The notes beneath the pieces are model-generated. The model was given only the letters and a program-made list of their open reading frames with translations, ran no database searches and was not told the origin of the DNA. Of a DNA stretch of 64,000 bases, positions 60,601 through 64,000 are shown in pieces; the first letter of the stretch is position 1, and every line of letters begins with the position of its first letter. A program made the translations under genes and the position numbers. Source of the stretch: Lagopus muta (lineage: Eukaryota > Chordata > Aves > Galliformes > Phasianidae); the NCBI RefSeq assembly GCF_023343835.1, contig NC_064434.1:19201505-19265504 (forward strand). The letters run 5' to 3'.

Positions 60601-62000
60601 TTTGGACATTTGGTCTCATGAGGTGATCTCAGACTTGCTCTGCCCTTACACTGGGGGGAAGTTTGCTCCCCTAGTTGCCACCCAGAGATTTAGGAATGTG
60701 AGGTTTATAGAGGTGATGTCCAGGGATGTGAGAACTATGAGAATCCTGACTGCAAGTGAAGACTGAGACAAAGAACTCACTGGGTACCTCAGCCTTCTCC
60801 ATATCTATTTTAGCCAGTTCTCCTTTCTCATTTATCAGAGGAGATACACTCTCTTTGGCATGTCTCTTCTGACCAATGTACCTATAGAACCCCTTCTTGT
60901 TGTATTTAACATCCCTTGCCAAGTTCAGTACCATCTGTGCCTTGGCTTTCCTAATCCCATCTCTGCATTTCTAGACAGCATTCTGGTATTCTTAAACTTG
61001 ATATGTCTTTGTTTCCACTGCCTGTACTTGCCCCTCTTTTCCCTCGGTACAACAGCAGCCAAGCCATGCCAGTTTCCTGCCTCCCCTGCCTGTTTTCTTG
61101 TTCTGAGGGATGTGAGCTCATGCTCTCAGAAAGGCATCTCTAAAGAATAGCCACCTTTGCTCCATGCCTTTCTCCCTGAGGACAGCTTCCCAGGAGATCT
61201 CGTCTGATTCCTTAAACAGCCTGAAGTTCACTCTCCTGAAATTCAGGGTTCTGACTCTACTCTTTTCCAGGCCCACATTTCTCAAGATCACAAACTCAAC
61301 CAGGGCATGATTGCTGCACCTCAGACTGCCTCCATTCTTAATGTCTTTAACAATCTCCTCCAAACTGGTGAGCACCAAGTCCAGCAACGTTTCATCTCTG
61401 GTCAATCCATCCAGTGCCAGAACCAGAAATTTATTATTGATGTATTTCAGGAATCTCCTGGATCACTTGCAGCTGGCCATGTTGTTTTCTCAGCAGATAT
61501 CCAGGTGGTTGAAATCCTCCATCAGAACAAGAGCCTGTGTGAGTGCAACACTCCTTGCAGATAAATCAACAAGGCCTCCTCTTGATCAGGAGACCTGTAT
61601 TAAACTCCAACCACATTTTGTCTTTCATTGGTCCTGTCTCTAATTTTAATGCACAGGCTGTCAAACTGTTCCTGACCAATTCTTAGAGAGAGCTTCTTGT
61701 AGTCTATTCACTTTTGAACATAAAGGGCAACACCCCCACTCCTCCTATCTTGCCCATCCCTTCTAAAAACTGATAGCCCTCAGTGGTGGTGTTCCAGTTA
61801 TGCGAATCATCCCACTGTGTTTCTGTGATGGCAATAAGATCATAGTTTTCCAAGTGCACTGTTATTTCTAAATCCCCTTGCTTATTCCCCATGCTGCATG
61901 TATTGGTGTGGAGACACTTCAGCTGGGCTTTCAGATGCATCACCTTCCTAGAGGAACCCTCCCACAAATTTCCAGGACAAATCCCACTCCTTCCTAAAGT
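60601..62000 (-). mobile_element. CR1 LINE: endonuclease and EN-RT linker of ORF2
   Basis: Read on the minus strand from right to left: apurinic-endonuclease-like segment at 61967-61704 with YDLIAITETQWDDSHNW (the ITET-W-D motif of the family); the segment with LLDLVLTSLEEIVKDI and SNHALVEF at 61405-61118; the linker with NKKGFYRYIGQKRHAKESVS at 60934-60671. Frames are broken between these blocks, so no functional enzyme remains. It is the most 5' CR1 material in the window. Confidence 0.9.
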
Positions 62001-62217
62001 GACAGTGTTCCCTGGCTCTCTGTACCCCCAGTTCCCAGCAGCTTTAATTTAAAGCCCAGCTTGCTGCCTGGTTTATTCTTGCCTATCCTGGTTAGTTACA
62101 TCTCATCCAGCATTCTTGGTTTGTCCCAGTCTCCAACCAAGGACCAGGAGGAGATAGCAGTTATCTGGCTCTATCATATCTGATATCCTCTTCTTGATGT
62201 CCTGAATGCAGGTCCCA
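62001..62217. other. Unassigned sequence inside the CR1 block
   Basis: May be 5' CR1 sequence (upstream of the endonuclease), but I see no diagnostic words. Confidence 0.35.
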
Positions 62218-62334
62218 TGCAGGCCCTGGGCAGCCTGATCTAGTAGGTGTCCCTACTCAAGATATGGGGGTTGAAACTAGATTGTCTTGAAGGTCCCTTC
62301 CAACTCAAGCTATTCTATGATTTCTATGATATTC
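62218..62334 (+). mobile_element. CR1 LINE 3' end on the opposite strand
   Basis: GGCCCTGGGCAGCCTGATCT, GGTCCCTTCCAACTCAAGC and the tail ATTCTATGATTTCTATGATA identify the last ~115 bases of a + strand CR1. It faces the minus-strand CR1 body and forms the inner part of the right inverted-repeat arm. Confidence 0.88.
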
Positions 62335-62389
62335 GTGGGCTATGACTGCTCCTTTCTCTCAAGGGCAACAATACTGGTGAAAACTTGCT
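62274..62389. repeat. Right arm of an inverted repeat
   Basis: Partner of 59666-59773. Shared words (as read in the left arm) include TTCACCAGTA, GAATATCATAG, AATAGCTTG, GTTGGAAGGGACC and CAAGACAATCTAGTT. It has one extra CR1 tail unit relative to the left arm. Confidence 0.8.
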
Positions 62390-62590
62390 AGTCACCTCCT
62401 TGGCCCTCCCTTGCTGACTTCCCTTCTTTTGATGCAGCTCAGGATATGTTTGATTTTTTGGGGCTGCAAACACATGCTGCTGGCTCGTGTATCCACTCTT
62501 TTTATCCATGAGTACTAGCATTCTTGCGGTACAGCCCAGATTAGCATTTAAGATCATTATTATATCGAGACTCCTCCTACAGTCCATTTT
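62390..62590 (-). mobile_element. Decayed CR1 ORF2 fragment
   Basis: GATGCAGCTCAGGATATG and GGGGCTGCAAACACATGCTG match the region between RT and the C-terminus of CR1, as at 16330 in this window (complement of SQQ...AAPK...HQKK-like coding). Edges are uncertain. Confidence 0.65.
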
Positions 62591-64000
62591 TTACATTTTA
62601 CAGAGCCTGGTGGATTTCTTCCAGAAACGAGGACATGCAAACTCCTGTTCTTGGACTGGTTGGTGCAAGCAGCTTTTTAAACTCCACAGTTTACTGACTC
62701 ACTGCTTCTTGTTTATCTCTCAGTACTAAGCAAGTGTAATAAAGAAACTCTGAAAACAAACACTTAGTGATTGGAAAAAGGCCTTTCCATGTGGTTTGTA
62801 GATGTTTCTGCATCAGAACAAATATCGGAAAGCTTTTGACAAAGAAAAAAGTCATTGTCAGTGGCAGCCAAGCAAGTAAATACAGTGGTAGCATTACTCT
62901 CAGAGACCTCTAAATACTGGAGATTTTTGGTGACTGGGTCATATTTTTTGTAGATTTTTCCTGATGGAGAAAAGGAGAATAGACCAACTAACCTAGCAGA
63001 ACATTGCAAAATGGAATTAGGGCCATTCTGCTTGTTCAACAATAAACAATATAACAGTGTAGTCCAGGGAGTTCTATATGAAAAAGGATATTGTAGCCAA
63101 TAAAACTGGTGATATACCATAAAAACAGCATCAGAAACAAAATAGCCTCTGCATGAAAGTAACTCATAAGTACCCATATCCAGAAATCAATTCAGTTCCT
63201 CAAGGAACATAAATTCCTGTGAAATTAGTTTGCACAATTGTGGAGGAGTTGGATTGCCTAAGCAATTAATTTGATTTGAAAAACTAAGAGCTTTGATTGC
63301 TTGGATTTCAAAGCTTGCTCCCAGTCAACAGCCCCACAGGAGGACAATTTCATATTATTTTTCATTGGCTGCAGTAAGAAGCAGAGGGCAGTAATCACTG
63401 ACAGTTACCAATGAAAACATGGGATTTTTCATTAGATGAACTGACCAGAAGCAAGACATACTATCACATGCAAAGAAGCAGGCACAACTGAGCAAGCTGA
63501 TGGGAATGTTTGTCTTGCTCCTTTCTGTTAACCCAACCTCTTCTTGCATCACTATTTTTCTCATTGGTGAGAAGGAGTCTGAGCCACTTCCACTGTTACT
63601 CATCAGTTTGAATTGCTCATCGTGTGTCCTCTGTGACAGTACTCTTCTGTGTTTACCTCTGTAGTGAGCTCATTTGTGTGCTGATTAGGTTACACAAGGC
63701 ACTACTCATTCCTGCAGTCATTTTTTTTTCCTGAATAATGTTTCCAAATACATCTTCCTGTTCAATCTTTATCTGCCTCCACCCCAAGGAAACTTAGAAC
63801 TAAACATGCAAACAGACGAAAGTGAAGGAGGTGCACAGTTAAGCAGAGACTTATTATATATATTACAGATCAACTGTGCAGTTCATGTTCATGTACACAG
63901 CTGTTTCTGCATAACTTAGCATGTCCTTTTTCATTATTTGCTCTCTCACCATCTTTGATATCTGTAACATCATCCTTGGTTTGTCTTTAGCTCACTTAAA
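62591..64000. other. AT-rich sequence to window end, no gene seen
   Basis: No recognised transposon or gene. The minus ORF 62764-63177 (137 codons) has no features I know. Confidence 0.45.

Overview
This window is vertebrate nuclear DNA, most likely from a galliform bird close to chicken. The main reason is the many 5'-truncated CR1 retrotransposons ending in the avian CR1 tail, tandem ATTCTATG octamers (or CATAGAAT on the other strand). The long AT-rich stretches with no open genes, the simple repeats and the CpG-rich gene start also fit. There are no bacterial-type operons, no CRISPR array, and no tRNA or rRNA gene that I can recognise.

Layout: 1-50 kb is gene-poor, AT-rich DNA scattered with CR1 copies on both strands. 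It also holds a small isolated CpG-rich island at about 5.69-5.94 kb with two CTCF-like sites, a degenerate ~42-bp-period repeat at 31.6 kb and a 150-bp purine pentamer microsatellite at 46.4 kb. About 50.2-51.8 kb is a CpG island carrying the only protein-coding gene I can support: a FAM110-family gene, best matched to FAM110C, on the + strand with an uninterrupted 366-codon reading frame. The next ~7 kb (51.8-58.9 kb) contains no CR1 and ends in a cluster of polyadenylation signals beside a Pumilio-type element, so it may be one long 3' UTR. From 59.7 to 62.6 kb there is a rearranged block of CR1 sequence: an endonuclease-plus-early-RT CR1 body on the minus strand, interrupted by a second CR1 and bounded by inverted repeats. 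The last 1.4 kb is unremarkable.

The most useful observations are these: (1) a recognisable CR1 3' fragment embedded in the upstream edge of the FAM110C CpG island; (2) two same-orientation CTCF-like motifs 64 bp apart in an otherwise orphan CpG island; (3) inverted repeats at the ends of the 59.7-62.4 kb CR1 block that run past the CR1 tail into ~60 bp of non-CR1 sequence; (4) a three-layer CR1 nest at 15.35-16.7 kb, including a ~64-bp tail-only insertion flanked by TAGAT. I found no convincing new protein-coding system. Element boundaries are estimates by eye, family names come from remembered consensus, and no alignment or database search was run.
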